The position numbers and the translations under genes were made by a program. The notes below the pieces were generated by a model. That model was not told the DNA's origin and searched no databases. It was given only the letters and a program-made list of their open reading frames with translations. A stretch of 37,023 bases of DNA from positions 450-37,472 of the forward strand of contig DFOS01000014.1 in the NCBI GenBank assembly GCA_002376845.1, in the 5' to 3' direction. Below are positions 23,465 to 32,464 of the stretch, piece by piece. The first letter of the stretch is position 1. Every line of letters begins with the position of its first letter. Source of the DNA: Bdellovibrionaceae bacterium UBA3535. Its GTDB lineage: Bacteria > Bdellovibrionota > Bdellovibrionia > Bdellovibrionales > UBA840.

Positions 23465-24382
23465 ATGCTGAAATACATTCTAAAGCGTAAGTATTCTGCG
23501 CGTTTATCACAGCTAGAGTTAGATCTAGATCGCCCTAAAGAGCGTGATCGCAACTATCATTTTGGTGGTCGCAGTTTTTATTTTTTTGATTTTGATGACA
23601 ATGTTGCTTATTTGCCATCTTCCATGTTTGTGCAGCATCGAGATGGTTTGCAGGAGTTAGAATTATCCACGGCAGAGTGGGCCAAACATAGTCATAGTAT
23701 TGGTAAGCAAGGTCCCTACAAAGACTATAAAGTTTCTTTTGACCCCCACAGTGGAAGCTACCGACGGTTTCGTGATATGGATTTAAATTGGTGGCAAAAA
23801 AAACTTTTGCGCAAGAAGCAGCCCTTTGTGGAGGATATGATACGTGCACTCTCACGTATGGATACGGAATGGAAGGGGCCATCTTGGCATTGTTTTTATC
23901 ATGCGGTCTACAACCACAGGCCCATCTCCTTGATTACGGCAAGGGGCCATTCCAAAGAGACCATTCGTGAAGGGATATCGCTATTTGTAAAGCACGGCTT
24001 TTTGCCGCACGAGCCGAATTACTTAGCCATTTATCCGGTAAATGATATTGCCACAAAAAGGGAGCTCGGTGATTATAAGCTTGAGTTGTCGGTCCCGGAG
24101 TTAAAGCGTGCAGCTATAAGAGCCTCAGTGGAAATGGCGCTGCGCAGATTTGGCCACAACGCGCCTCATCGATTTGGTATGTCCGATGACGACAAAAAAA
24201 ATCTGGCCTTTATTATGGATGAAATGCGCGTTCTGAAGCGAGAAAAACCCAATATGTCCTTTTTTGTAATCAATACACATGCCTCTGCCTACGTAAAAAA
24301 AGAAATACTACTTGTCGAGGACAAAGGCAGGGGGCCTAAGACCAGCTCTAGACAATTAAGTTTATTTGACACTCAGATCTAG
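23465..24382 (+). CDS. HAD-like protein with C-terminal sliding-clamp-binding motif
   Basis: 305 residues, not matched to a named family. HAD-like elements are visible: FYFFDFDDNVAYLPS (residues about 37-51, with the DxDDN nucleophile motif), PISLITARGHSKETI (about 152-166, motif II) and GMSDDDKKNLAFIMDEM (about 238-254, motif IV acidic pair), so a phosphatase or phosphotransferase fold is likely. After a flexible basic linker the protein ends RQLSLFDTQI; QLSLF (297-301, bases 24353-24367) is exactly the consensus pentapeptide that binds the beta sliding clamp DnaN. This suggests, as inference, an enzyme recruited to replication or repair sites, for example acting on DNA-end phosphates. GGGG precedes the ATG. 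It lies directly after topA. Confidence 0.7.
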   Translation: MLKYILKRKYSARLSQLELDLDRPKERDRNYHFGGRSFYFFDFDDNVAYLPSSMFVQHRDGLQELELSTAEWAKHSHSIGKQGPYKDYKVSFDPHSGSYRRFRDMDLNWWQKKLLRKKQPFVEDMIRALSRMDTEWKGPSWHCFYHAVYNHRPISLITARGHSKETIREGISLFVKHGFLPHEPNYLAIYPVNDIATKRELGDYKLELSVPELKRAAIRASVEMALRRFGHNAPHRFGMSDDDKKNLAFIMDEMRVLKREKPNMSFFVINTHASAYVKKEILLVEDKGRGPKTSSRQLSLFDTQI

Positions 24383-24468
24383 ACCAATAGAAAAGAAATC
24401 ATAAAAACCTTGTATAGGAACTGACAGAAAAAAGATTTCGATTTATTCTGTAGTGCGAGAGGATGATT

Positions 24469-26418
24469 ATGAAGAATATATTTCTGCTTTTGATTTTGCT
24501 ACTTACCACTTCGCCCTTATACGCTTTAGAGTGTTTGCACATACATCCGATAATGGTCAAAATCATGACCAATCATGTGAACAGCCCAAAATTTAATTCC
24601 ACTCTTGAAGAGCGCACCATTGATCAATACTTAAAATCATTAGATGGCGGCAAATTTTATTTTACTAAAGATGACGTAAAAAAGATTCGCTCGAAGCTAA
24701 AGAGCTTCTATGTGAATCTAAGAAAAAGAGACTGTAAATTTATTTCCGAAGTGGATGCATTGTACATTGAGGCCTTAAAAAAACGCCAAGACTACGCGAA
24801 GAAATATCTTAAAACCATCAAAGAAATCGATAAGTCTATTAAGATGCGGTTAGACCCAGACAGTCGAGACTATGCAAAAAATGAAGAAGAACTTAACAGC
24901 TTTCAAGAAAAGCATATTCACTTACAGCTTGCAAATATTTTGGTAACGGATACGGATTTAAAAGAAGCAAAGGCGATGTTAAATCGTCGCTACAAGCGTA
25001 TTGTCAAGCAAGTTAAGGAGCAAACGTCAGTAGATCGTTATTCCCAGCTTCTGCAAGCCTTTGCTCATACCTTGGACCCACATACTGGCTATCTTTCTAA
25101 AAAAATGTTCGAAGATTTTCAAATCAATATGAGCCTGTCACTCGAAGGAATTGGCGCCACACTCAGCTCGCAAGATGGTTATACGGTAATCGAGCAGCTG
25201 GTTCCAGGTGGCGCAGCAGCAAAATCTGGTCAGTTAAAGAGTCAGGATAAAATTTTAGCCGTAGCCCAAGGCAAAAAGGGTAAGTTTGAGCCGATCTATG
25301 ATATGAATCTTAGTGATGTCGTACGCCTGATTCGTGGTAAGCGCAAAACATTAGTTCGCTTAAAAGTATTGCGCAAAGAAGGTAAAAAGGTCTCAAAGTT
25401 CGAAGTGAAGCTAGTGCGAGAAAAAATTAATTTAGAAGAAGAGGCCGCGCAAATATCCTACGTAGAAAGAAAAGTGGGTAAAGAAAAAAAGAAAGTCGGG
25501 GTCTTAACACTACCGTCATTTTATGCGGATAACCGTATTGGCGGTCGTTCTTCGGCAAAAGACGTTAAAAAGCTCCTAGTTGAGGCTTCGAAGAAAAATA
25601 TAGATGCGCTAGTTCTCGATTTTACAAATAATGGCGGAGGAGATTTAGAAAGCGCAGTAAAAATCGGTGGTATGTTTTTTCGTACCGGAAATGTAGTTTC
25701 CCATGAAAACATGAAGCTGATGGATATTGACCCTAATGTTTATTATAATGGCCCCTTAGTGGTACTAATCAATCGTTTGAGTGCTTCTGCTTCTGAGATT
25801 GTCTCAGGGGCTTTAAAAGATTATAAGCGCGCCGTTGTAGTAGGAGGCGACCATACCTTTGGTAAAGGCAGTGTGCAGCAAGTAATGCGCTTATCTCCCG
25901 AGCTTGGCTCCATTAAGTTCACAGTCGGGCTGTTTTATCTACCAGGTGGCAAATCTACCCAGCATTCAGGTGTAAGCTCGGACATCGTTTTTCCCAGCCC
26001 CTTGAATTCGGATGATATTGGCGAGAAAAGTTTGGATTACTCTTTGCCGCCAAATTCTATTAAGCCATTCTTGTCGAAAACGGCCTATGGTAATAATAGC
26101 GAAAATACCTGGACTACTGTTAACGATGCCATGATCAAAGAAATTAGACAAAAGTCCAAAGAGCGAATAGCCAAGAATGAAGACTTCCAAAAAATCATCC
26201 AGGATATGAAGGAAGCAGAAGAGAAGGATAAAACGATTAGTATTTCTGAAATACTATCAGATAAGAACTCAGAGGCTCGTGAAAAGCGTAAGAAATTGCG
26301 TTCTATGACTAAAAATGACCGCCGCCAAGAATATATCAAAAGTCCTGAGGTGCAAGAGGCAGTTAACATTGCCTTGGATTTGGCAAATCAAGTGGCACGT
26401 ACGGTTGCAAAAAAATAA
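24469..26418 (+). CDS. Tail-specific (carboxy-terminal processing) protease, Prc type
   Basis: 649 residues from ATG 24469, which follows AGAGG by 8 bases (an ATG at 24463 is too close). Signal peptide MKNIFLLLILLLTTSPLYA, so periplasmic. The long N-terminal helical region typical of Prc (LDGGKFYFTKDDV) is followed by a PDZ domain (about 222-300, LEGIGATLSSQDGYTVIEQL then GGAAAKSGQL) and the S41 protease domain with the Ser-Lys dyad: Ser440 in RLSASASEIVSG and Lys466 in TFGKGSVQQ. A C-terminal extension with DUF-like Lys/Glu helices matches Prc. It degrades or trims periplasmic proteins and controls peptidoglycan hydrolases in other bacteria. Single gene. Confidence 0.95.
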   Translation: MKNIFLLLILLLTTSPLYALECLHIHPIMVKIMTNHVNSPKFNSTLEERTIDQYLKSLDGGKFYFTKDDVKKIRSKLKSFYVNLRKRDCKFISEVDALYIEALKKRQDYAKKYLKTIKEIDKSIKMRLDPDSRDYAKNEEELNSFQEKHIHLQLANILVTDTDLKEAKAMLNRRYKRIVKQVKEQTSVDRYSQLLQAFAHTLDPHTGYLSKKMFEDFQINMSLSLEGIGATLSSQDGYTVIEQLVPGGAAAKSGQLKSQDKILAVAQGKKGKFEPIYDMNLSDVVRLIRGKRKTLVRLKVLRKEGKKVSKFEVKLVREKINLEEEAAQISYVERKVGKEKKKVGVLTLPSFYADNRIGGRSSAKDVKKLLVEASKKNIDALVLDFTNNGGGDLESAVKIGGMFFRTGNVVSHENMKLMDIDPNVYYNGPLVVLINRLSASASEIVSGALKDYKRAVVVGGDHTFGKGSVQQVMRLSPELGSIKFTVGLFYLPGGKSTQHSGVSSDIVFPSPLNSDDIGEKSLDYSLPPNSIKPFLSKTAYGNNSENTWTTVNDAMIKEIRQKSKERIAKNEDFQKIIQDMKEAEEKDKTISISEILSDKNSEAREKRKKLRSMTKNDRRQEYIKSPEVQEAVNIALDLANQVARTVAKK

Positions 26419-26515
26419 ACCGGTTGTTTTAAGCTGGTCTTTCCTTGGTCTAGTTCAGGGCTAAGTACATAATATTGTTTCAAATATCTGCTCAAAATGC
26501 CGAAATGTAAGTGTC

Positions 26516-29068
26516 ATGGCAGAAGAAGAAAATCAGATATCTATACTGATCATTTGTGAACAACCTAAAAAGTTTCGTCTGATGATGAAGCAACTATCGC
26601 GCGATGGTTGGGGAGTTTCTGCTGTTTCCAATGTTAAAAAAGCTCTGCAAAGCATTTTAACCAATCCTCCTAGTCACGTTTTTGTTTCTTATAACGTAAA
26701 GGGAATTTCTGTTCTTAAAGTCGCAAAGATTGTCTCCTCTACATTTAATTTGCCAGTAATATTATTTCCAGAAAGTCATGACTATCAAACAAGTAAAATT
26801 ATGCGAGAGACAAATTGGCCAAATAAATTAAATAACCAATTATCGGCCACCGTCGCGCGTACAACATTGCGCCGGATGATGGGAATAGAAGAGAGTAAAG
26901 AGGAAAAGAAATCTAGTTTGATAAGATCCTCCATCCCAACGAAATCCGAAGATGACGAAGAGCAAAAATCATCCTTAATCAATTTTAATAATCAAGACTC
27001 ATCTACTGAATCAAAAAAGAAAAAAGAGGGCTTCTTTGGAATATTTTCATCTAAAGAGGAGAATCATGATGAGGAGGAAGATGAGGAAGCTTATTACGAT
27101 GGGAATGAATCGGAGCTGGATGATGATGAAGAAGCCTATTATGCTAAAGCTAAAAACAAGCATCATGAAATAGAGGATGACGAAGAATCCTATTACTCAA
27201 AGAAAAAATCATCCCGAAGAATGTCGGAAGAAGACGAGGATGGCGAGGAGCTATACGCTAAGGCTAAGAAGCGCGGCCGCACAGCAGAGACTGAAGACCA
27301 AGATGAGCAAGAATACCTAGAGCAGGAAGATGACAATTGGCTGTCTGATGAAGACGAAGAAGAGCTTAATGATTTACAAAATGAACTTGGCTTAAAAGAT
27401 GAGCAAGAAAATCAAAATATTGATAATGAAGAATATGACGCTGACTCTCAAATAGAAAGTGCGTCTGCAAAAAAGAAAAAATCTCGAGGTTATGAATATG
27501 AAAACTCTGAAGCTGCATCGGGTAAAGCCAAGGTATTTCACGACGAAGATCAATCAGAACGTTTCTTTCTGAAAGAGGAGAAGACAAAACTAAAAAATAA
27601 AGAGCCCGAGCATAAGGCTGAGGACGTAGATTCAGAATGGCTCGATGAAGAGCAAGATGAGATGGAATCTGCAGAAGCAACGGGGTCAATCTCTCCGAGT
27701 CAAAATCTTCAAGATAAAAATAGCCACTATGAAAAAGAGGCGCATTCAGATGATAGTTATGAAAACGAGCCAGATGAAGGCGAAGTAGACTGGTTAAATG
27801 AAGAGGAAGAAAAACAAAGCAAAGAAAAGCAAGTAGAACCGGGGAAAAAAGACAGCCTTAAAAGTTCTGGTCTCAGTATTCCCATAAAAAAACAAGGCAA
27901 ACCTGACGATGAACCTGATCTGCAGGAAGAAGATGATTTTGAAGAAGATGCATTTATAGATGAAGAGGAAATACTTGCAGAGCAAAAAGAGATAACGAAA
28001 AAAATTGCCAAAAAAAATCAAAATAAAACAGTAATCGATAATCCGTCGCCAATCAGCGCTTCGCAAGTAGAGGACTTATTAAATAGTTTTGATGATGATG
28101 GCAACTACCTAGATGACGACGATGAAGACGGTGAGGTAAGTAATTTGCAAACAAGCTCACCAATTGAGTCTAAAAAAGAAAAGTTACTGCCAGGAGAGGA
28201 AGATGAGCCAAAAGATGAAGACGACTTAAGTACATTTGAGAAAAATTTCTTAGATAGACAGGATTCATCCGCAGAGGTTTCAACGGCCAAAGAAATGAGT
28301 AGAGATGATACCTCAGCTCCTAATGAATTGAGCGATGCTGGAGACTCGTTGGTCGAAGTAGATGACACTTCTTGGGGTAGGGAAAATGATGAAGATAATA
28401 ATAAGCAGCAGCTAAGTGATGTTTTTGATGGTAAAATTAAAACCATTATTAAAGATGCCTTGCAGAGCACTATACACCCTACTCAAGATGTAGATAATGA
28501 TATTGCTGTGGAGCAAGTAGTAGCTTTTCATGTTAGTTGTGAGCAACATAATGGTTTGATTTATTTTGGTATAGGTAATAGCAATACTATAGGCAGTGGC
28601 CTCGTGAATGTTTTTTTAGAAAAGCTTACAAATAGCTTTAATAAAGAAAATCTTGATGTCGACATTCATAGACCAGTAACTATACATATCAAAGATCAGG
28701 ATTTTAAAAAGTATATTATTGAAAAATGTGACTACCATCATTTTTCATCACATAATGGGGAAGTGGTTATTACAGGCTTTCAAGAGGGCGAAAATATTAT
28801 ACCCAATATCTCAAAGAAAAAGGATATGTACCGCTTTGATGCTGAGGGATTGCCTACGAAAGAGAAGCTAGATTTTGATGTATATATATACCTTCCAATC
28901 AATGACAAGTTCTTGCGCTATATTTGCGATGGTGGCGAATTGGGTGATGAGCAGAAAAAGCGATTGAAGAAAAGAAGTCTGCAAGACTTTCATGTAAAAG
29001 AGGAAGATGTTATGAAGTTAAAAGACTTTTATGTGCAGAAATACGCCAGTAAAAAAATAGCCTCATAA
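26516..29068 (+). CDS. Pseudo-receiver protein with giant acidic repeat linker
   Basis: 850 residues, whole protein not recognised. Residues about 8-122 read like a CheY-type receiver (ISILIICEQPKKFRLMMKQL at the start) but the phospho-acceptor strand reads HVFVSYNVKG with no aspartate, and the N-terminal acidic pair and C-terminal Lys are also missing. Residues about 125-635 are extremely Asp/Glu-rich and surely disordered, holding EEAYY/EESYY repeats at 190, 205 and 223 and three Trp-Leu motifs (NWL 274, EWL 374, DWL 425) in acidic context. Residues about 640-765 form one globular segment and 786-842 a second, beginning FDVYIYLPINDKFLRYICDGG and ending FHVKEEDVMKLKDFYV, which resembles modules found before HD-GYP domains. 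No SD is obvious. tatD-like gene follows after 2 bases. Confidence 0.75.
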   Translation: MAEEENQISILIICEQPKKFRLMMKQLSRDGWGVSAVSNVKKALQSILTNPPSHVFVSYNVKGISVLKVAKIVSSTFNLPVILFPESHDYQTSKIMRETNWPNKLNNQLSATVARTTLRRMMGIEESKEEKKSSLIRSSIPTKSEDDEEQKSSLINFNNQDSSTESKKKKEGFFGIFSSKEENHDEEEDEEAYYDGNESELDDDEEAYYAKAKNKHHEIEDDEESYYSKKKSSRRMSEEDEDGEELYAKAKKRGRTAETEDQDEQEYLEQEDDNWLSDEDEEELNDLQNELGLKDEQENQNIDNEEYDADSQIESASAKKKKSRGYEYENSEAASGKAKVFHDEDQSERFFLKEEKTKLKNKEPEHKAEDVDSEWLDEEQDEMESAEATGSISPSQNLQDKNSHYEKEAHSDDSYENEPDEGEVDWLNEEEEKQSKEKQVEPGKKDSLKSSGLSIPIKKQGKPDDEPDLQEEDDFEEDAFIDEEEILAEQKEITKKIAKKNQNKTVIDNPSPISASQVEDLLNSFDDDGNYLDDDDEDGEVSNLQTSSPIESKKEKLLPGEEDEPKDEDDLSTFEKNFLDRQDSSAEVSTAKEMSRDDTSAPNELSDAGDSLVEVDDTSWGRENDEDNNKQQLSDVFDGKIKTIIKDALQSTIHPTQDVDNDIAVEQVVAFHVSCEQHNGLIYFGIGNSNTIGSGLVNVFLEKLTNSFNKENLDVDIHRPVTIHIKDQDFKKYIIEKCDYHHFSSHNGEVVITGFQEGENIIPNISKKKDMYRFDAEGLPTKEKLDFDVYIYLPINDKFLRYICDGGELGDEQKKRLKKRSLQDFHVKEEDVMKLKDFYVQKYASKKIAS

Positions 29069-29070
29069 TT

Positions 29071-29781
29071 ATGAATATTTTTGATTCTCATCACCACATT
29101 GACATTACCATTGAGTATAAAACCCCTAATATTCGTAGTGGCTATGATCTTTCCGATTTTCTTAAGCAGCAGGATAAAAAAAGGTTAGTGGAGACAAAAT
29201 TAGCCTTGGGACTGCATCCATGGTTTGTACACGAGCAGGATATACCCTCCTTAGAAAAGTACCAGCTTGAATGGTCCAAATCATTGCCAGAGGCAGATTT
29301 TATAGGTGAGATAGGTCTTGATTTCAGCGATAAATATAAGTCATCTAGGCAAAAACAAGAATTAGTATTCGAAATGCTAATAAGACAAACAACTAGTTTT
29401 CATGGAGGCTACATTTTGCATCTAGTTAAATCTGAGAATGTGGCGATAAATATTTTAAAAAAATATGGCAACGAGTACTACGGTTTTGTGCACTCCTTTC
29501 GTGGTAATAGCTTGCAGATGCAAGAGTTCATAAGCTTAGGTTTTCTGATCTCACTTGGACCTAATATTCTTTTGCCTATGCGAGATTCTGTTAAGCAGAT
29601 GATTCGTGATTTGCCATTAGACTCGCTATTAATTGAAAGTGACGCCCATCATGCTGAAGAACAAAGTGAGCTGCTAAATCAAGTGGCAAGGCATGTCTCT
29701 AGTATAAAAGACATACCTGTAGATGACTTGGTACATGCTGCAAATGATAATCATAAGAGACTGGTTAATTTGGTAGCTTGA
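29071..29781 (+). CDS. TatD-like metal-dependent hydrolase
   Basis: 236 residues, somewhat shorter than usual TatD (about 260). Metal-binding residues are in place: DSHHHID (HxH) at the start, Glu in FIGEIGLDFS, His in GYILHLVKSEN, His in GFVHSFRGN, and Asp in LLIESDAHH. TatD enzymes are cytoplasmic 3'-5' DNA exonucleases/DNases in many bacteria. It begins 2 bases after the acidic pseudo-receiver gene without its own SD, so the two are co-transcribed and probably translationally coupled; that pairing is unusual. The 3' end overlaps the convergent secreted-protein gene by 17 bases. Confidence 0.85.
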   Translation: MNIFDSHHHIDITIEYKTPNIRSGYDLSDFLKQQDKKRLVETKLALGLHPWFVHEQDIPSLEKYQLEWSKSLPEADFIGEIGLDFSDKYKSSRQKQELVFEMLIRQTTSFHGGYILHLVKSENVAINILKKYGNEYYGFVHSFRGNSLQMQEFISLGFLISLGPNILLPMRDSVKQMIRDLPLDSLLIESDAHHAEEQSELLNQVARHVSSIKDIPVDDLVHAANDNHKRLVNLVA

Positions 29782-32365
29782 AGTTTGTCTCATCAATTTC
29801 ACTAGCAAAGATATCTTTGTCGTTTTGTAGACGAAAACGTATGATATAGTTTTTATTTCTAACGATATCCAGATCTTCTATGTTGACAGCAAATATATAG
29901 TTATAAGTGGTTCCTAGCCCGACACTTCTTTTTTCACTTTTTAACATATTGATTTCATCTACAATAAATCTTTTTACTAATTTGTCTTTACGGCTGAAGT
30001 TGTATCGATAGATTTCCCCAACAATATGGTAGGATTGGTTAAAGAAAACGGGAGAGTTAAACTGAACATAGACATCTGGTTTTGGTAGTTCTAGATCCTT
30101 CTTTTTAAGAAAGGCGCCGCGAGCTTGTATGCGCTTGCTTCTATATTTATCTGCATGGATATCAAAGTCATATTCAAATGCGTATCTTTGGTTTACATTG
30201 GTTTTGTTGTAATCTGCAATAAAGGGAGCTTGCAAGCCACTACCATCAAGCAGCATTTCAAAGCCTAAATACCCCTTCTTTATTAATTCATCAATATCTC
30301 GATATATTGGTTTGCCATTTTCAATTTTTTCAATGGTAGCAATCTGTAAAAACAGGTGAGGTACTAGCGCGCGAGTATAGGGGCTTCTCATCATTTGGTT
30401 AAGAAGGATTAGGCGCTCCTCCACCGTGGTAGCAGTAAGAGTTTTCTTGATTCTTTTAACTAGAAGACTTTTGGCAATGGATTTAGCTCTACAGATTCTG
30501 TGTGCAATAGAATTGCGCTCTCTAGGGTTGTTTACCTTGCAGCGCACATTATTATCTTTATCTACATGCTGATCATAAAACCTTGTCTGTATAAGCAATT
30601 TTTGAAAACTCTCGCTTTCTGCTATATAATTCAAGTTTTGAATACTATTAGGATTGCGGATTATGGATTCTAGTAGTGCATTGGTCATGGAGATCCGTAG
30701 TCCAAAATATTGTCGTGCTCGTTTTTCTTCTACTTGCCCTCTTGATTGGATACTCTCATGTAATATCTTAATTATATTACTTTTGTTTTTCAGGTTCTGT
30801 GTCGCCAAGGCTAAATTCAAGTAATCGATGTATCTTTTTGTTTCACCTTTACGTGAGAAGTTATCACGAAATTCGTACTCAAAGGAGAGTTCATAGGACT
30901 TGTTTTCATAAAAGGGACTAGTAAATACATAGGAGCGAATTTGTTGCTTGGTTTCCTCTTTATCCTTTAACCATGATATATTGGGGCGAAAGGCATATTT
31001 GGTTTGTTTTAATATGTTGCCTTTATATTCGGTTACTTCTAGGCCATCATTTGTCTTTGTGGTTTCTTTTACTAGTTGCCTGTATAGATCGTCTTCAAAG
31101 CTTAGAAAACCAAGCTCTAAGTCAATCTTTGATGTGCGGTTATAAACAGGCATGGAGTTGGTTTTTGCAAAAGTCACATAGTCATGGTTTTGTAGTGACT
31201 CATGATCTTCTATTACTCGGGGTAACTCAAGAACGTCCTTGCCAAGCCATCTTTTTGTAAAAATATCATTAAAGGCCGCAACGTGTTTAGGGTCGTTAAG
31301 GTCAAATTTATAACCGTATTCACTCGTATTACTCTTTAAAGCTCGCTCTACCCAGCGAAAAAGACGTAAATCCAACCATTTTTCTTCAAACGACAAATTG
31401 GTCTGATGGCTATTCGAAAGTGTGAGGACAGATTTTGCTAGCACTTCACCATTTTCCATTTTTTTAAAGGCTGAATGTAAAGCTATTTCTTTACTTAAAG
31501 GTGCTACACGTAGGCCAAGTCCTGAAGAGGAGATTGAAAACGGGTTGGTATCAAGTATCAAGACAATACTATGAACAATAACTTCGCCAGGTTTTATGTT
31601 TGGTGAGTTTTTTAGTTTCTCCGCAGTAAGGTCAAAGAACTCATAGTTTAGCCTAAGGGGCTCAAGAAAATTTTGTAGAAATATTTGCGTCTCTTCTTTG
31701 TCGGAAAATAAATCAGCACCTGAGGAGAAGGCAGATTCAAAAAAGTGTAGTATGTTGGAGAATTGCTCATAAAATAACGGGCTATCGTATTTATTGTACT
31801 TTTCCTCTAAGGCTATGTTTTTATCAGAGAAGCCAAGCGCCTTTAGTGCTTCTTGCGGTGAGTGTCGTTTTTTATAGTCTTCAAAATTATCCACATCATA
31901 GATGCGATTGACCTCAATGCGTGCGCGCACGCCGAAAGGGCTCCAGGATAAGTTGTTGCTAGCATTTAGTCTAGGATCAAGCGTAATGCGGTTAGATGCC
32001 TGGTCGATGACAGTATAGACGGAGCGTAGTGGGCTTAGAGGGATTCCGCGTCGATCTAGTTCACCATAATTTCGTGCATGCACACGTCGCTTGGTGCGAA
32101 GATTCAGTCGCACGCCAAAATTTACATCTTCGCCAAAGATTTCAAAGTCATTTTCAAATATATCGTAGGTAAAATTAATTCGGCCTGCACCATCGCGTAA
32201 TAGGTCAGTAATATCCTCTTGGCTTTGGTAACCTAAATCAGCAAAGGTATTGTCGCTCTTAGAGATAGGTATCCATTCTTCTTCTTGGGAGGAGTTTGGC
32301 GGGATTTCTTGCGCGCTTACTAAGCCAGTGAAAAGTAATATAACTAGACTATTTATAAGTAGCAA
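29765..32365 (-). CDS. Large secreted protein of unknown family (866 aa)
   Basis: The start is a TTG at 32365 with AGGGGG about 7 bases upstream, giving a clean signal peptide (residues 1-18, ending LVSA). The mature protein has no recognised domain: it is predicted mainly beta-rich with repeated segments of YDIFENDFEIF and LSFEYEFRDNFSRKG type, and several Tyr/Phe-rich strands, but it does not end in an aromatic residue as an outer-membrane barrel usually would (it ends FKLPN). Only two cysteines lie close together (near VRCKV and RICRA). Periplasmic or surface localisation is likely. Divergent from the M16 peptidase pair, sharing a 99-base gap with a perfect inverted repeat. Confidence 0.7.
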   Translation of the reverse strand: MLLINSLVILLFTGLVSAQEIPPNSSQEEEWIPISKSDNTFADLGYQSQEDITDLLRDGAGRINFTYDIFENDFEIFGEDVNFGVRLNLRTKRRVHARNYGELDRRGIPLSPLRSVYTVIDQASNRITLDPRLNASNNLSWSPFGVRARIEVNRIYDVDNFEDYKKRHSPQEALKALGFSDKNIALEEKYNKYDSPLFYEQFSNILHFFESAFSSGADLFSDKEETQIFLQNFLEPLRLNYEFFDLTAEKLKNSPNIKPGEVIVHSIVLILDTNPFSISSSGLGLRVAPLSKEIALHSAFKKMENGEVLAKSVLTLSNSHQTNLSFEEKWLDLRLFRWVERALKSNTSEYGYKFDLNDPKHVAAFNDIFTKRWLGKDVLELPRVIEDHESLQNHDYVTFAKTNSMPVYNRTSKIDLELGFLSFEDDLYRQLVKETTKTNDGLEVTEYKGNILKQTKYAFRPNISWLKDKEETKQQIRSYVFTSPFYENKSYELSFEYEFRDNFSRKGETKRYIDYLNLALATQNLKNKSNIIKILHESIQSRGQVEEKRARQYFGLRISMTNALLESIIRNPNSIQNLNYIAESESFQKLLIQTRFYDQHVDKDNNVRCKVNNPRERNSIAHRICRAKSIAKSLLVKRIKKTLTATTVEERLILLNQMMRSPYTRALVPHLFLQIATIEKIENGKPIYRDIDELIKKGYLGFEMLLDGSGLQAPFIADYNKTNVNQRYAFEYDFDIHADKYRSKRIQARGAFLKKKDLELPKPDVYVQFNSPVFFNQSYHIVGEIYRYNFSRKDKLVKRFIVDEINMLKSEKRSVGLGTTYNYIFAVNIEDLDIVRNKNYIIRFRLQNDKDIFASEIDETNFKLPN

Positions 32366-32413
32366 ATTAGGCCCCCTCCCAGCGATTGCTGCCTGAAGGA
32401 ACAGGTAACACTT

Positions 32414-32434
32414 ATTCTTGAGTGTGCCAAGAAT
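32414..32434. promoter_or_regulatory. Perfect inverted repeat in the divergent region before the M16 peptidase gene
   Basis: ATTCTTG (32414-32420) and CAAGAAT (32428-32434) are perfect complements around a 7-base spacer, in the gap between the 866-aa gene and the M16 peptidase gene. It overlaps a possible -35 (TTGAGT at 32418) of the rightward promoter, with a -10-like TAATAT at 32443. This is a reasonable operator shape, but no regulator is known. Confidence 0.35.
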
Positions 32435-32464
32435 TAGGAGTTTAATATAAGTAATGGGAGTTCA

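Noticed and set aside
27757..28470. Ser-rich open frames opposite the acidic region of the 850-aa protein
   Set aside because: GAA/GAT/GAG codons read in reverse give Ser/Phe/Leu runs with long openness; no SD and no signal of a real gene.
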